Below are positions 28,502-37,339 of a DNA stretch of 64,000 nucleotides, piece after piece. This stretch comes from Myxococcus dinghuensis (GTDB lineage Bacteria; Myxococcota; Myxococcia; Myxococcales; Myxococcaceae). Numbering within the stretch: position 1 is the stretch's first letter; the number at the start of each line of letters is the position of its first letter. The position numbers and the translations under genes are program-made. Location: positions 186,001 through 250,000 of the forward strand of contig NZ_JAKCFB010000010.1 of NCBI RefSeq assembly GCF_024198235.1, read 5' to 3'. The notes below the pieces were generated by a model. The model was not told the origin of the DNA. It did no database searches and worked only from the letters and a program-made list of their open reading frames with translations.

Positions 28502-30163
28502 TCAGCTCAACAGGCGGGACTCGTCGAGGTCCAGCGTGTCGCGGATGAGGTCGACGCCGTTCTGGGCGAAGCGGCGGGCGGCGGCCTTGGTGCGAGGGCC
28601 GTGGCCGTGGTCCAGGCACCACTGGGCGTGGTCGCTCAGCAGCGCCAGCTCCAGCGTGCGGCCCAGCGTCAGGGAGAAGCGGCGGGCGCCGGCCTCCATG
28701 GTCGCCGGGTTGGACATGGCCCCCGTCACCCAGGCGCGGGCGTGCTCCAGCGCGTCGTGGGCCGTCTGCACGCAGGGGCGCAGGCCCGCGTCCTTGACGT
28801 TGGACAGGCGGCTCTCCACCTCGTGGAAGAAGGAATCCAGCGTGCCCTCCTTGGCGAGCGCGCGCAGCGAGTCCAGCGACAGCACGTTCGTCGTGCCCTC
28901 CCAGATGGACAGCACCTGCGAGTCCGCCTGGAGCCGGGGCACGCCGGTGTCCTCCACGTAGCCGGCGCCGCCGAACGCCTCGGAGACCTCCGACGTGATG
29001 TGCACCACCTGACGGCCCGTGGTCAGCTTCGCCAGCGGGGTGACCAGCCGCTGCAGGAGCAGGTCGCGCTCGGTGGCCGTCTTCGTCTCCAGCTTCCCGA
29101 GCAGCTCCACGCCGCGGAAGGCCAGGAGGAAGCCCGCCTGGAACTCCGCCTCCAGGCCCGCCAGCGTGTCCACGTGCAGCGGCTTCTCCGACAGCGGGGC
29201 GCCGAACTGCACGCGGCGCTTCGCGTAGTCGCGCGCCAGCGCCATGGCCCGGCGCATGCTCCACGTGGCGCCCATGGCGTTCCACGTGCGCGTCACGTTG
29301 AGCATCCACGCCATGTTCTTGATGCCGTCCGTCAGGCCCGCCACCGGCATCGCCAGCGTCCCGTCCAGCGTCAGCTCCGCGGTGGGCACCTTGCGCGTGC
29401 CCAGCTTGTCCTTCAGCCGGTTGATCTGGATGCCGTTGAGCCGGCCGTCCGCGTCGCGCGTCTCGACGTAGAAGATGGCCAGGCCCTTGCCGCCGGGGCC
29501 GTTGCCCTCGGGGCGGGCGAGCGTGAGCGCCATCTGCGCCGTCGTGGCGGAGGTGAACCACTTGGTGCCGTACAGGCGCCAGCCCTCCGGGGTCTGCCGC
29601 GCCACCGTCTGCGTCAGCCCCACGTCCGAGCCGCCGGTGCGCTCGGTCATCCACTGGCCGGAGGTCCAGGCCGTCTTCGGGTCCCTCGAGGTGAGGCGGG
29701 GCAGGGCGCGGTCGATGAGCGCCTGGTTGCCCAGCGAGAGCAGGGAGCGGGCCGCGCCGTCCGTCATCGCCATGGGACAGGAGTACACGTCCAGGGAGGC
29801 CTGGATGAGGTAGTTCATCACGAACTGGTGCACGCGGCTGAGGTCGCCGTTCTTCTGCTCGTACGCCGTCGCGATGAGCCCGCGCTTCGCCGCCAGGGCC
29901 TCGGCCTCCTTCCACAGGGGGGAGACCTCGATGTGGTCGATGCGGTGCCCCCAGGGGTCCCACTGGGTCAGCTCGGGCTCGTTCAGCCGGTCGCGCAACT
30001 GGAACGGATAGAAGTAGTTCCCGCTCAGCTCGCCCAGGTCACGGAGGTCCTCCGTGATGGAGCGCCGGAAGTCTTCCGGCAGCATCCGCGCCAGGTAGCT
30101 CTGCAGCAGCGCGTCGTCGTCGTACTGATTTCCCAGCCTCGGCGGTTCCTGAAAGAAGCTCAT
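28502..30163 (-). CDS. AidB-like acyl-CoA dehydrogenase family protein
   Basis: A 553-residue FAD flavoprotein of the acyl-CoA dehydrogenase family. The extended N-terminus and overall length fit the AidB subgroup rather than the usual form of about 380 residues. Motifs: 'MTERTGGSDVG' (about residue 173, FAD/substrate loop), 'LYGTKWFTSAT' (about 198), 'RRVQFGAPLSEKPLH' (about 320), 'EAFGGAGYVEDTGVPRL' (about 398) and 'SIWEGTTNV' (about 425) carrying the C-terminal catalytic-domain signature. E. coli AidB has weak isovaleryl-CoA dehydrogenase activity and binds DNA during alkylation stress; either role is possible here. A helical C-terminal domain of about 110 residues follows. ATG 30163 is the natural start. 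Confidence 0.88.
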   Translation of the reverse strand: MSFFQEPPRLGNQYDDDALLQSYLARMLPEDFRRSITEDLRDLGELSGNYFYPFQLRDRLNEPELTQWDPWGHRIDHIEVSPLWKEAEALAAKRGLIATAYEQKNGDLSRVHQFVMNYLIQASLDVYSCPMAMTDGAARSLLSLGNQALIDRALPRLTSRDPKTAWTSGQWMTERTGGSDVGLTQTVARQTPEGWRLYGTKWFTSATTAQMALTLARPEGNGPGGKGLAIFYVETRDADGRLNGIQINRLKDKLGTRKVPTAELTLDGTLAMPVAGLTDGIKNMAWMLNVTRTWNAMGATWSMRRAMALARDYAKRRVQFGAPLSEKPLHVDTLAGLEAEFQAGFLLAFRGVELLGKLETKTATERDLLLQRLVTPLAKLTTGRQVVHITSEVSEAFGGAGYVEDTGVPRLQADSQVLSIWEGTTNVLSLDSLRALAKEGTLDSFFHEVESRLSNVKDAGLRPCVQTAHDALEHARAWVTGAMSNPATMEAGARRFSLTLGRTLELALLSDHAQWCLDHGHGPRTKAAARRFAQNGVDLIRDTLDLDESRLLS

Positions 30164-30278
30164 GGAGCGAAGCTAGCACCGGCCTCGCTGGGTGGGCACT
30201 GCTCCGTGAGGCCATGAACCCTCGGAAATCCGGGACCCCGGCGGGACGCAGGTCCTGCGCCTCGCGCCGGGGAGCGGC

Positions 30279-32240
30279 TCACCGCAGGAAGTGCCACAGC
30301 GTGCCGTCTCCCACGTGACCGTAGAGCGGCCGGTCCAGGGCCACGACCTCGCTGTTGAGCAGTCCCAGCAGGTGATACATCGAACGGAGTCGGCCGACCT
30401 TCGTCTCGACGGCGGGGCTGTAGGCGAGGACCTTGAGGTCCTTGTTCTTCACCAGGGGCGCATCGATGCCGCCGAGGCTCTTGTGTGTCTGCCCCATGAT
30501 GGGATTGCCGTCGTCGAAGGCGTCGAACTCCTCCTTCACGGGCAGGAAGCCCCCGGACTCCTCCTGGAGCGTGAGCGTGTGCTGCGTCAGCCACGCGCCC
30601 GTCTCGACACTCCGGTCCACGCCCCCCGGGTTCTCGCTGAGGCTGCGGAAGCCGAGCTCGACCGCGGCGCACCAGGGGCAGGTCTCCTTGGGGCGATTGC
30701 GGAAGAGGCCCGTCTCGTTGAATCCCTCGTAGGGGAAGCAGATGAGGACGTCGCAGCCCTCGTTGAAATACGACGAGGCCGTCATGAGCGCGGCGGGTTC
30801 GGCGCAGCTCAGCGTGTGCCACCCGGCGACCCACAGGTCCACGCCCAGCCCGCCGGGCTGGAGCTCGTCGAGCTTCAGGTCCTTGCTCTTCTTGTTCTCC
30901 CGGAAGGAGACGTAGCTGAAGAGGGCCTGTCGGGAGGGGGTGCGGAGCCCGAGTCGCGAGCGGGCGTGGTAGCCCAGGGTCGCGAGGTTCGTGCGCTCCA
31001 GCATCGTCTCGTAGTTGACCTCGAGCTCGTACTGGATTTGCCTCGCCTTCTTGTACTCGCCATAGGCTTGGCTTTCCTCGCGGACCAGCCGCTCCGTCGT
31101 GGACCGAGCCTCCTTGTAGGTGTTCACGAGCTGCTCTTCCGGCGAGTCGGGCTGCGGCTTGTTCTTGGGCTGCAGGTACGGTCTCGCGCCCTGCTGTGCC
31201 CTCCCCATCAGCGCCCGTTGGGTCTTGAGCTGCTCGCTCTCCTGGTACGGGGCGACGTCGGGGATGTCGGGGTCGGACTTCCAACTCGGCAGCGCCAGGT
31301 GTCGGCAGTACTTCTGGAAGAACGCCGGGGCGGGATCCCGCTCGACGACGCCGGACAGCCCCAGGATGGGGACGTACACGGTCTTCCCCAAGGCCTTGTG
31401 TCGCGTCCACGAGACACACAGACAGCCCACCGCGGACGAGAGCGCGTTGCGCACGGACTTCCAGCGCTCCTCCACGGGGATGAGCAGCCGGGTCAGTGAG
31501 TCCGGGTCGTCGCCGAGCAGGCGATAGCGCTGCACGAGCCCGTCCGTGATGTCCTTGGCGTCCCGCAGGAACGTGGACTCGGGGATGTCCCGGAGCCAGT
31601 CCTTCTCGGGGAACACGCCACCCATGGCGATGCCTCGGGGCGGCACGACGAACCCCATGCTCATCAGCCGGGTGCGGATGGGCTCGTAGTAGACGTTCTT
31701 CGCCTTGTCCTTGGCCTTGGACGCCTCCGGCTCCGACTGGATGAACGAGAAGATGCGCTCCCGCTTCTCGGAGAGGACCTGGCCCTTGTCCACGCGCCCC
31801 GTCATGTGCCAGTCGAGCTGGTCGTTCAGGGAGGCGCGACACTCCTCGATGTAGAGCCGCTCCTCGCCCAGCGTGGTCGCGATGGCGTCGCGGACGTCCT
31901 TCAGCAGCCGCTTCGAGATCTTCCCCCCGCGTTCGATTCCGAGCACCTCGCGGACCAGGTCGTCCGTCACCTGCTGGGCGTCGAGGTGCTCCTCGTAGCC
32001 CTCCAGGTTCTTCAGGGCGATCTTGATGCCCTTGCGCGCGGAGTGGAACCCCTCGATGTCCGCCAGGAACTCCTGCTGCTTGTGGCGGCTGTAGGCCTTG
32101 TCGCGGGAGGCAGAGAACAGGGCGATGCAGGTCTCGTCGATGTGCTCGGGGAGCGCGCCACCCGTCGCGCCGAACCACCTGCGCGCTGCTTCGGCCGTGA
32201 TTTCGCGGAGGCCAGTGCCGTCATCGAGGAGGATCGTCAT
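30279..32240 (-). CDS. Large protein with deaminase-like CxE...CxxC motif near the C-terminus
   Basis: A 653-residue cytosolic protein of no family known to me. The N-terminal 230 residues are helical and charged. Residues 230-400 contain hydrophobic strands (VGCLCVSWTRH, TVYVPILGLSGV). From about 400 a Glu/Arg-rich helical linker leads to a C-terminal domain with Cys479-Ala-Glu481-Pro followed, 40 residues later, by Cys521-Pro-Trp-Cys524. C/HxE plus CxxC with this spacing is the zinc and catalytic signature of the cytidine-deaminase-like fold (YwqJ-like toxin deaminases use Cys in place of the first His). Two-residue spacing between ligand and Glu is preserved. Deaminase function is therefore plausible but unproven. 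ATG 32240 is chosen over an upstream in-frame ATG in Arg-rich sequence. Confidence 0.62.
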   Translation of the reverse strand: MTILLDDGTGLREITAEAARRWFGATGGALPEHIDETCIALFSASRDKAYSRHKQQEFLADIEGFHSARKGIKIALKNLEGYEEHLDAQQVTDDLVREVLGIERGGKISKRLLKDVRDAIATTLGEERLYIEECRASLNDQLDWHMTGRVDKGQVLSEKRERIFSFIQSEPEASKAKDKAKNVYYEPIRTRLMSMGFVVPPRGIAMGGVFPEKDWLRDIPESTFLRDAKDITDGLVQRYRLLGDDPDSLTRLLIPVEERWKSVRNALSSAVGCLCVSWTRHKALGKTVYVPILGLSGVVERDPAPAFFQKYCRHLALPSWKSDPDIPDVAPYQESEQLKTQRALMGRAQQGARPYLQPKNKPQPDSPEEQLVNTYKEARSTTERLVREESQAYGEYKKARQIQYELEVNYETMLERTNLATLGYHARSRLGLRTPSRQALFSYVSFRENKKSKDLKLDELQPGGLGVDLWVAGWHTLSCAEPAALMTASSYFNEGCDVLICFPYEGFNETGLFRNRPKETCPWCAAVELGFRSLSENPGGVDRSVETGAWLTQHTLTLQEESGGFLPVKEEFDAFDDGNPIMGQTHKSLGGIDAPLVKNKDLKVLAYSPAVETKVGRLRSMYHLLGLLNSEVVALDRPLYGHVGDGTLWHFLR

Positions 32241-32497
32241 GGGCACACGAGATAGGCGGGTTCGGTGGGAGTCAACCCAGGCGACCGCTTCCAGACAAGG
32301 ACTCGCCCGGTCTTCGAGGCGCGGGCTCCCACCGGGGCGGGGCGTGGCCACGGGCCCGGCGAGGAGCGCGTACGCCCCGAGGGCACCGTCCCGTGACGGA
32401 GGGTGTGTCCGTCATCGGGTGGACCGGGTCCAACCTGCCTCGTGGACCGTGCAGGATTTGCGGTAGGCTCCCGACTTCAACCTGGAGCGAGCACCGA

Positions 32498-34309
32498 ATG
32501 ACCCTGTTCAGGAGGCCGTCCCCCGCGACGGCGGGCGATTCGAACGACGAGTCGAGCCGCAGCGTGACCCCCACGGAGGCGCCGGTCGTTCCCGAGCCTC
32601 CTGGCTCCGTGCTCAGCGCGCCCCCTCGCCCCCGCACCGGCGCCGCTCCAGCGCTGCCCGAGCGTCGTCCGGCCCCTCCAGGCGCGCCGGCCCGGTCGTC
32701 GGCGTCCGCGGACTCCGACGGTCCCGAGTTCCCCACCGAGCGTCGCCCCGCCGGTCCTGGCGCGCCCGGGCGGCCCCCCGCCGGTCCCCCGCCGTCCGTC
32801 CCCGGTGGCGCGCCGGAGCGCCGCCCCGCCGCCGGTCCCGGGCCGCTGCCTTCCGTCATCGTCAGCGGCCAGGAGTCGCGCCGTCCCGCCGCCGCCGCAG
32901 CGCCTCCTCCGTCGAGCTCGGAGCGCCGCGCCAACCCCCAGCCCCCCTACGGAGGTCCCGAGCGCCGTGCTGGCGTCTCCGGCGCCACCGGCTCGCGCCG
33001 CGCGCTCGACCCGAACCTGGAGCGCTTCTGGCCCGCACAGCCCCGCGCCCTGGATGAAACCGGCCTCACCGCGACGTTCGTCGAGGAGCTGGTCCTCAAG
33101 GCCCTCTTCTTCGCCGGTGAGATGCGCGGCATGGACCTGGCGTCCCGCCTCCAGCTGCCCACCAGCGTCGTCGACGACATCATCGAGGGCTTGCGTCGCC
33201 AGAAGTACGTGGACATCCGCGGCGGCGGCGCGTCCGGCGTGGGCAAGTCGACGATGATCTACCAGCTCACCCCGTTCGTGACGGACGTGCTGCGGCAGAT
33301 CCTCGACCGCAACCGCTACAACGGCCCGGCGCCCATCCCGTTCCAGGAGTACGTCGCCGCGGTGAAGCGGCAGACGGTGCGCGGCAACCGCATCACCCGC
33401 GCGCGGATGCAGGACAAGTTCGGCGACCTCATCATCCGCGACTACATCTACGACGGCATCGGCCCGGCGATGAACTCCGGCCGCGCCATCTTCTTCTACG
33501 GCCCGCCGGGCAACGGCAAGACGGCCATCTGCCAGGGCATGGTGAACTGCTTCGAGGGGGACGTGTTCATCCCCCACGCCATCCTCATCGACGACTTCGT
33601 GGTGCGTGTCTTCGACGCCAACCTCCACAAGCCGGTGGAGGACGACTCGAGCCCGTCGTACGACCGGCGCTGGGTGCGCTGCCGCCGCCCGCTCGTCGTC
33701 GTCGGGGGTGAGCTGACGCTGGAGATGCTCGACCTCGTCTACTCGCCGGAGGTGAAGTACTACGAGGCGCCGTTCCAGATGAAGGCGAGCAACGGAATGC
33801 TCCTCATCGACGACTTCGGCCGGCAGAAGGTCTCCCCCAAGGACCTGCTCAACCGGTGGATCGTCCCGCTGGAGAGCGACATCGACATGCTCACCCTGCA
33901 CACCGGCAAGAAGCTGCAGGTGCCCTTCGACGTGTTCGCCGCGTTCTCCACCAACCTCGACCCCAGCGCGCTCGTGGACGACGCCTTCCTGCGCCGCGTC
34001 CGCTACAAGCTGGAGGTGCGACGCCCGGACGAGGAGCAGTTCCATCAGATCTTCGAGGTGATGTGTCGCAAGCGCGGCGTGGCCTACAACGCCAACGCCG
34101 TCGACTACCTCATCGACGCGCACTACCGGCCCTCCAACAGGCCGTTCGCCGCCTGCCAGCCGCGCGACCTGCTCGACCAGGTCATCGACATGTCCCACTA
34201 CCTGGGCCAGGAGCCGCGGCTGGACCCCGCGCTGCTGGACGCCGCGGTGCGCAGCTACTTCGTGCGCTTCGACAAGCCCGCCGAGCCCACCGCCGCCTCG
34301 GCGGCCTGA
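32498..34309 (+). CDS. AAA+ ATPase with long disordered N-terminus
   Basis: A 603-residue cytosolic protein. Residues 1-165 are Pro/Ala/Arg/Ser-rich and surely disordered, with repeated 'ERRPA' and 'GGPERRAG'-like motifs. About residues 175-280 look like a winged-helix region ('LKALFFAGEMRGMDLASRLQLPTSVVDDIIEGLRRQKYV'). The AAA+ core follows, with Walker A GPPGNGKT at 335-342, Walker B MLLIDDFG at 434-441, sensor-like 'AAFSTNLDP' at about 483 and a 'DDAFLRRVRYKLEV' arginine-finger region. The C-terminal lid has 'CQPRDLLDQVIDMSHYLG'. Such ATPases remodel proteins, but its partner is unknown. Start ATG 32498 has GGAG upstream. Confidence 0.8.
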   Translation: MTLFRRPSPATAGDSNDESSRSVTPTEAPVVPEPPGSVLSAPPRPRTGAAPALPERRPAPPGAPARSSASADSDGPEFPTERRPAGPGAPGRPPAGPPPSVPGGAPERRPAAGPGPLPSVIVSGQESRRPAAAAAPPPSSSERRANPQPPYGGPERRAGVSGATGSRRALDPNLERFWPAQPRALDETGLTATFVEELVLKALFFAGEMRGMDLASRLQLPTSVVDDIIEGLRRQKYVDIRGGGASGVGKSTMIYQLTPFVTDVLRQILDRNRYNGPAPIPFQEYVAAVKRQTVRGNRITRARMQDKFGDLIIRDYIYDGIGPAMNSGRAIFFYGPPGNGKTAICQGMVNCFEGDVFIPHAILIDDFVVRVFDANLHKPVEDDSSPSYDRRWVRCRRPLVVVGGELTLEMLDLVYSPEVKYYEAPFQMKASNGMLLIDDFGRQKVSPKDLLNRWIVPLESDIDMLTLHTGKKLQVPFDVFAAFSTNLDPSALVDDAFLRRVRYKLEVRRPDEEQFHQIFEVMCRKRGVAYNANAVDYLIDAHYRPSNRPFAACQPRDLLDQVIDMSHYLGQEPRLDPALLDAAVRSYFVRFDKPAEPTAASAA

Positions 34310-34313
34310 GTCG

Positions 34314-35126
34314 TCACCCCGCCCGGGGCCCTGGCGCGAAGGGGCCCCACGGCGAGGGCTCCAGCCACCGGCGCACCTCGTCCACGGGGACGTTGGACAA
34401 CACGTCCACGATGGACATCCCCTGCACGAAGCGCCCCTCGCGCCCCTGGGCGTAGTCCGGGGGGCGGAAGCGCTGCCACAGCACGCGCACGTCCACGTCG
34501 CGGAACAGGCTGACCTGGAGATACAGCGACGAGCCCAGGCCGGAGTAGTACGTGTGCGCGCCCAACTGGCGGCAGTACTCCACCAGCCGCGCGGACTTGT
34601 CCGCCCCCCGGCGCTCCAGCGTGGAGGCCAGCACGAGGTGGGGCTTCAGGCCCAGCGGCTCGTGGAACAGCGCCATGCTGGCGAGCAGCACGCGCAGGAG
34701 CGAGCCCGGCCCCGACTCGCGTGACGCCTGGTCGTAGAAGGGCTCCAGCCGTGGCAGCACCTGGGTGGCGAAATGGGGCCGGCGTCCATACAGCGTCACC
34801 AGCGCGCCCAGGTGTTGGCGTGCCCACGGCTGGCGCGTGTCCACCGCGAGCTCCGAGATGAGCTGGTCCCGGTGTGGGTCTTCCAACGGAATGGACAGCC
34901 ACTGGAAGCCCGGTTCGGTGGGGGGCGGTGTGGGCACGTTCGCGGGCAGACTGACGCGGGTGCGACGCTGCCACCCCCTGCGGAGCCACTGGACGTTGTC
35001 CAGCACGACGAACGTGCCCGCGCGCGCCACCTGCTCGTAGAAGTCGACCCAGGGCAGGTAATGCGGCTGCTCGGCGACCACGACTCCCGGGACACCCGAC
35101 GACACGGACACGGCGGACGAGCTCAC
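34314..35126 (-). CDS. WbqC-like family protein
   Basis: A 270-residue protein of the WbqC family. Features are 'VVVAEQPHYLPWVDFYEQVARAGTFVVLDNVQWLRRGWQRRTRV' (residues 14-57), the family's conserved opening with the QPxYLPW motif, then 'WLSIPLEDPHRDQLISEL', 'YSGLGSSLYL' and the final 'FVQGMSIVDVLSNVP'. WbqC-type genes often lie in O-antigen or other surface polysaccharide clusters and are thought to act in nucleotide-sugar or glycolipid modification; the exact reaction is not established. Here the flanking genes are an ATPase (convergent, four bases apart) and a sensor kinase (divergent), not sugar genes. Confidence 0.85.
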   Translation of the reverse strand: MSSSAVSVSSGVPGVVVAEQPHYLPWVDFYEQVARAGTFVVLDNVQWLRRGWQRRTRVSLPANVPTPPPTEPGFQWLSIPLEDPHRDQLISELAVDTRQPWARQHLGALVTLYGRRPHFATQVLPRLEPFYDQASRESGPGSLLRVLLASMALFHEPLGLKPHLVLASTLERRGADKSARLVEYCRQLGAHTYYSGLGSSLYLQVSLFRDVDVRVLWQRFRPPDYAQGREGRFVQGMSIVDVLSNVPVDEVRRWLEPSPWGPFAPGPRAG

Positions 35127-35270
35127 TCTCTACGCGGCGCTTCTCTCCGTTCGAGAGTCGCGGGGGTGGACGTGGCCCCTCACTCGGGGCCGGCGCGGTG
35201 GAACCGCGCGGATGCTAGATTGTAACATCCCGAAGACGGCCAGGACCTTCACCCGGTGGGAAGGGGTTGG

Positions 35271-37328
35271 ATGAAGTATCTGTGTCTCAGCGCTGACCTT
35301 CGTCATCTCGTGGCAGAGGAACTCCGGCGACAGGGCCAGGAGGTCCTCGTGGTCCCGGGAGTCACGGAGGCGGACGCGGCGCTGGCGCACGAGCGGGTGG
35401 ACGTCCTCGTCGTGGAGGCCGCGTCGCTGGGGGGGGATGCCCGCTGGCTGGACGCCTTGCGAGGCCGCGCGCGCCCCGAGGAGCTGTTGGTGCTGGGGCT
35501 GGCGGAGGCGGGCACGGACACGGCGCTGGCGCCGTTGCTGGCGGCGGGGGTGGACGAGTTCCTCCTGGCGCCGTTCCACGCGGAGGAGGTGCGGGCGCGG
35601 CGCGTGCTCCTGGAGCGCAGGAGCGCGGCGCGCAAGCAGTTGCGTCACTCGGAGGCGACCGCGCGCGGGGAGCTGGAGCGGCTGGCGGCCATCATCCAGG
35701 TGCAGTCGGAGGTGGCGCTCGCGGGCTTCGACCTGGACGTGGTGATGGACCTGGTGTGCGAGCGCGCGCGGCGGCTGTGTGGGGCGGACGGCGCGGCGGT
35801 GGCGTTGCTGAGCGGCGACTCCGTCGAGTACCGCGTGGCCACGGGCTTCCTGGCCGCGCACAGGGGCTTCCGCCTGCCCGTGGTGGGGACCCTCACCGGC
35901 GAGAGCCTGCTGCGCGGCGAGGTCATGCGCACGGACGACACGGAGGTCGACGTGCGCGTCAACGGGGCGGCCGCGCGGCGGGTGGGCGTGCGCTCCATGG
36001 TGTGCGTGCCGCTGTGGCGCGAGGCGCGCCCGGTGGGGGCGCTCAACGTGGGTTCGCGCCACGTCAACGCGTTCGACGACCGGGACGTGCGCACGCTGGA
36101 GCTGATGGCGGGGCTGCTGGGCGCGGCCATGGGCAACGCGGCCGAGGTCGACGCGCGCCACGCGGTGATGGCCGAGCGCACCGCCGCGCTGTCGGCCCTG
36201 CAGGAATCCCAGGAGCTGTTCGCGTCCTTCATGAACCACGGTCCCGCCGTGGCGTACATGAAGGATCCACAGGGGCGACGCGTCTGGGTGAACACGCCCT
36301 ACCGGCGGTTCTTCGGCTTGTCGGATGACGCGGACGTGGCCCGGATCGACGACGCGGCGCTGATGCCCACCACCTCCGCGGCGCACGTGCGCCGGGAGGA
36401 CCAGGCGGTGATCGACACCGGGCTGCCGAGCGCCACCGAGGGCATGATTCCGGCGCCGGACGGGACGGAGCGCCACTGGCTCACCTACCGCTTCATCCTG
36501 CAGGAGCGCACGGGGCGGCGGCTCCTGTGTGGCGTGTCGCTGGACATCACCGACCGCAAGGCGATGCAGGCGCAGCTCGTGGTGTCGGACCGGCTGGCCG
36601 CGGTGGGCACCCTCGCGGCGGGCGTGGCGCATGAAATCAACAACCCGCTGGCCTTCGTGCTCTCCAACCTGTCCTTCCTGGCGGTGGAGCTGAAGGCGGT
36701 GGCCCGCGAGCTGCCGATGGGGCGCATCTCCGAGATGGAGGAGGTGCTGCGCGAGGCCGTGGATGGCGCGCACCGGGTGCGGCAGATCGTCCGGGACCTG
36801 AGGACCTTCTCGCGGGGCGACGAGGACGTGGCCACCGCGGTGAACCTCCAGGCGGTGCTGGAGTCCGCCATCACGATGGCGCGCGGCGAGCTGAAGATGC
36901 GCGCGCAGATCATCCGCGACTTCCAGGACGTGCCGCTGGTGGAGGGCAGCGAGGGGCGGTTCGGCCAGGTGTTCCTCAACCTGCTCATCAACGCCGCGCA
37001 CGCCATCCCGGAGGGGCGACCGGAGCACAACGAGGTGCGGATCGTCCTGCGCCCGGAGGGAGCGCGGGTCCTCGTCGAGGTGCACGACACCGGCGTGGGC
37101 ATGACGCCGGAGGTGCGCGCGCGCATCTTCGACCCGTTCTTCACCACGAAGCCCGTGGGGGAGGGCACCGGCCTGGGCCTGTCCATCTGCCACGGCATCG
37201 TCACCGGCTTCGGCGGGGAGATTTCGGTGGAGAGCGAGCCGGGCCGGGGCAGCACCTTCCGGGTGTCGCTGCCGCTGGGCCACCGCGCGCGGGACAGGTT
37301 GCCGCCGCGCCTGCCCCTGGTGGGGTGA
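35271..37328 (+). CDS. Cytosolic sensor histidine kinase with degenerate receiver, GAF and PAS domains
   Basis: A 685-residue soluble kinase. Residues 1-115 have a receiver-like fold, but the phospho-acceptor Asp is Glu49 (DVLVVEAAS) and the conserved Lys is Ala100 (FLLAPF), so it is a pseudo-receiver. A GAF domain (about 130-285) and a PAS domain (about 300-420, ending 'VSLDITDRK') follow. Next comes a HisKA dimerisation domain with His454 in VAHEINNPLAF, then the HATPase domain with N box 'NLLINAAHAI', G1 DTGVGM, F box and G2 GTGLGLSI. There is no transmembrane helix and no partner response regulator gene nearby. ATG 35271 has AAGGGG just upstream; a GTG five codons earlier is less likely. 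Confidence 0.88.
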   Translation: MKYLCLSADLRHLVAEELRRQGQEVLVVPGVTEADAALAHERVDVLVVEAASLGGDARWLDALRGRARPEELLVLGLAEAGTDTALAPLLAAGVDEFLLAPFHAEEVRARRVLLERRSAARKQLRHSEATARGELERLAAIIQVQSEVALAGFDLDVVMDLVCERARRLCGADGAAVALLSGDSVEYRVATGFLAAHRGFRLPVVGTLTGESLLRGEVMRTDDTEVDVRVNGAAARRVGVRSMVCVPLWREARPVGALNVGSRHVNAFDDRDVRTLELMAGLLGAAMGNAAEVDARHAVMAERTAALSALQESQELFASFMNHGPAVAYMKDPQGRRVWVNTPYRRFFGLSDDADVARIDDAALMPTTSAAHVRREDQAVIDTGLPSATEGMIPAPDGTERHWLTYRFILQERTGRRLLCGVSLDITDRKAMQAQLVVSDRLAAVGTLAAGVAHEINNPLAFVLSNLSFLAVELKAVARELPMGRISEMEEVLREAVDGAHRVRQIVRDLRTFSRGDEDVATAVNLQAVLESAITMARGELKMRAQIIRDFQDVPLVEGSEGRFGQVFLNLLINAAHAIPEGRPEHNEVRIVLRPEGARVLVEVHDTGVGMTPEVRARIFDPFFTTKPVGEGTGLGLSICHGIVTGFGGEISVESEPGRGSTFRVSLPLGHRARDRLPPRLPLVG

Positions 37329-37339
37329 GGCCGCGAGGC

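Noticed and set aside
30279-32240. Toxin-immunity pair
   Set aside because: Only the deaminase-like protein is seen; no small immunity-like gene flanks it, and there is no export signal.
32498-32990. Frameshift or non-coding start of the AAA+ gene because of low complexity
   Set aside because: Frame is unbroken, third positions remain GC-biased, and Pro/Arg-rich heads are common in myxobacterial proteins.
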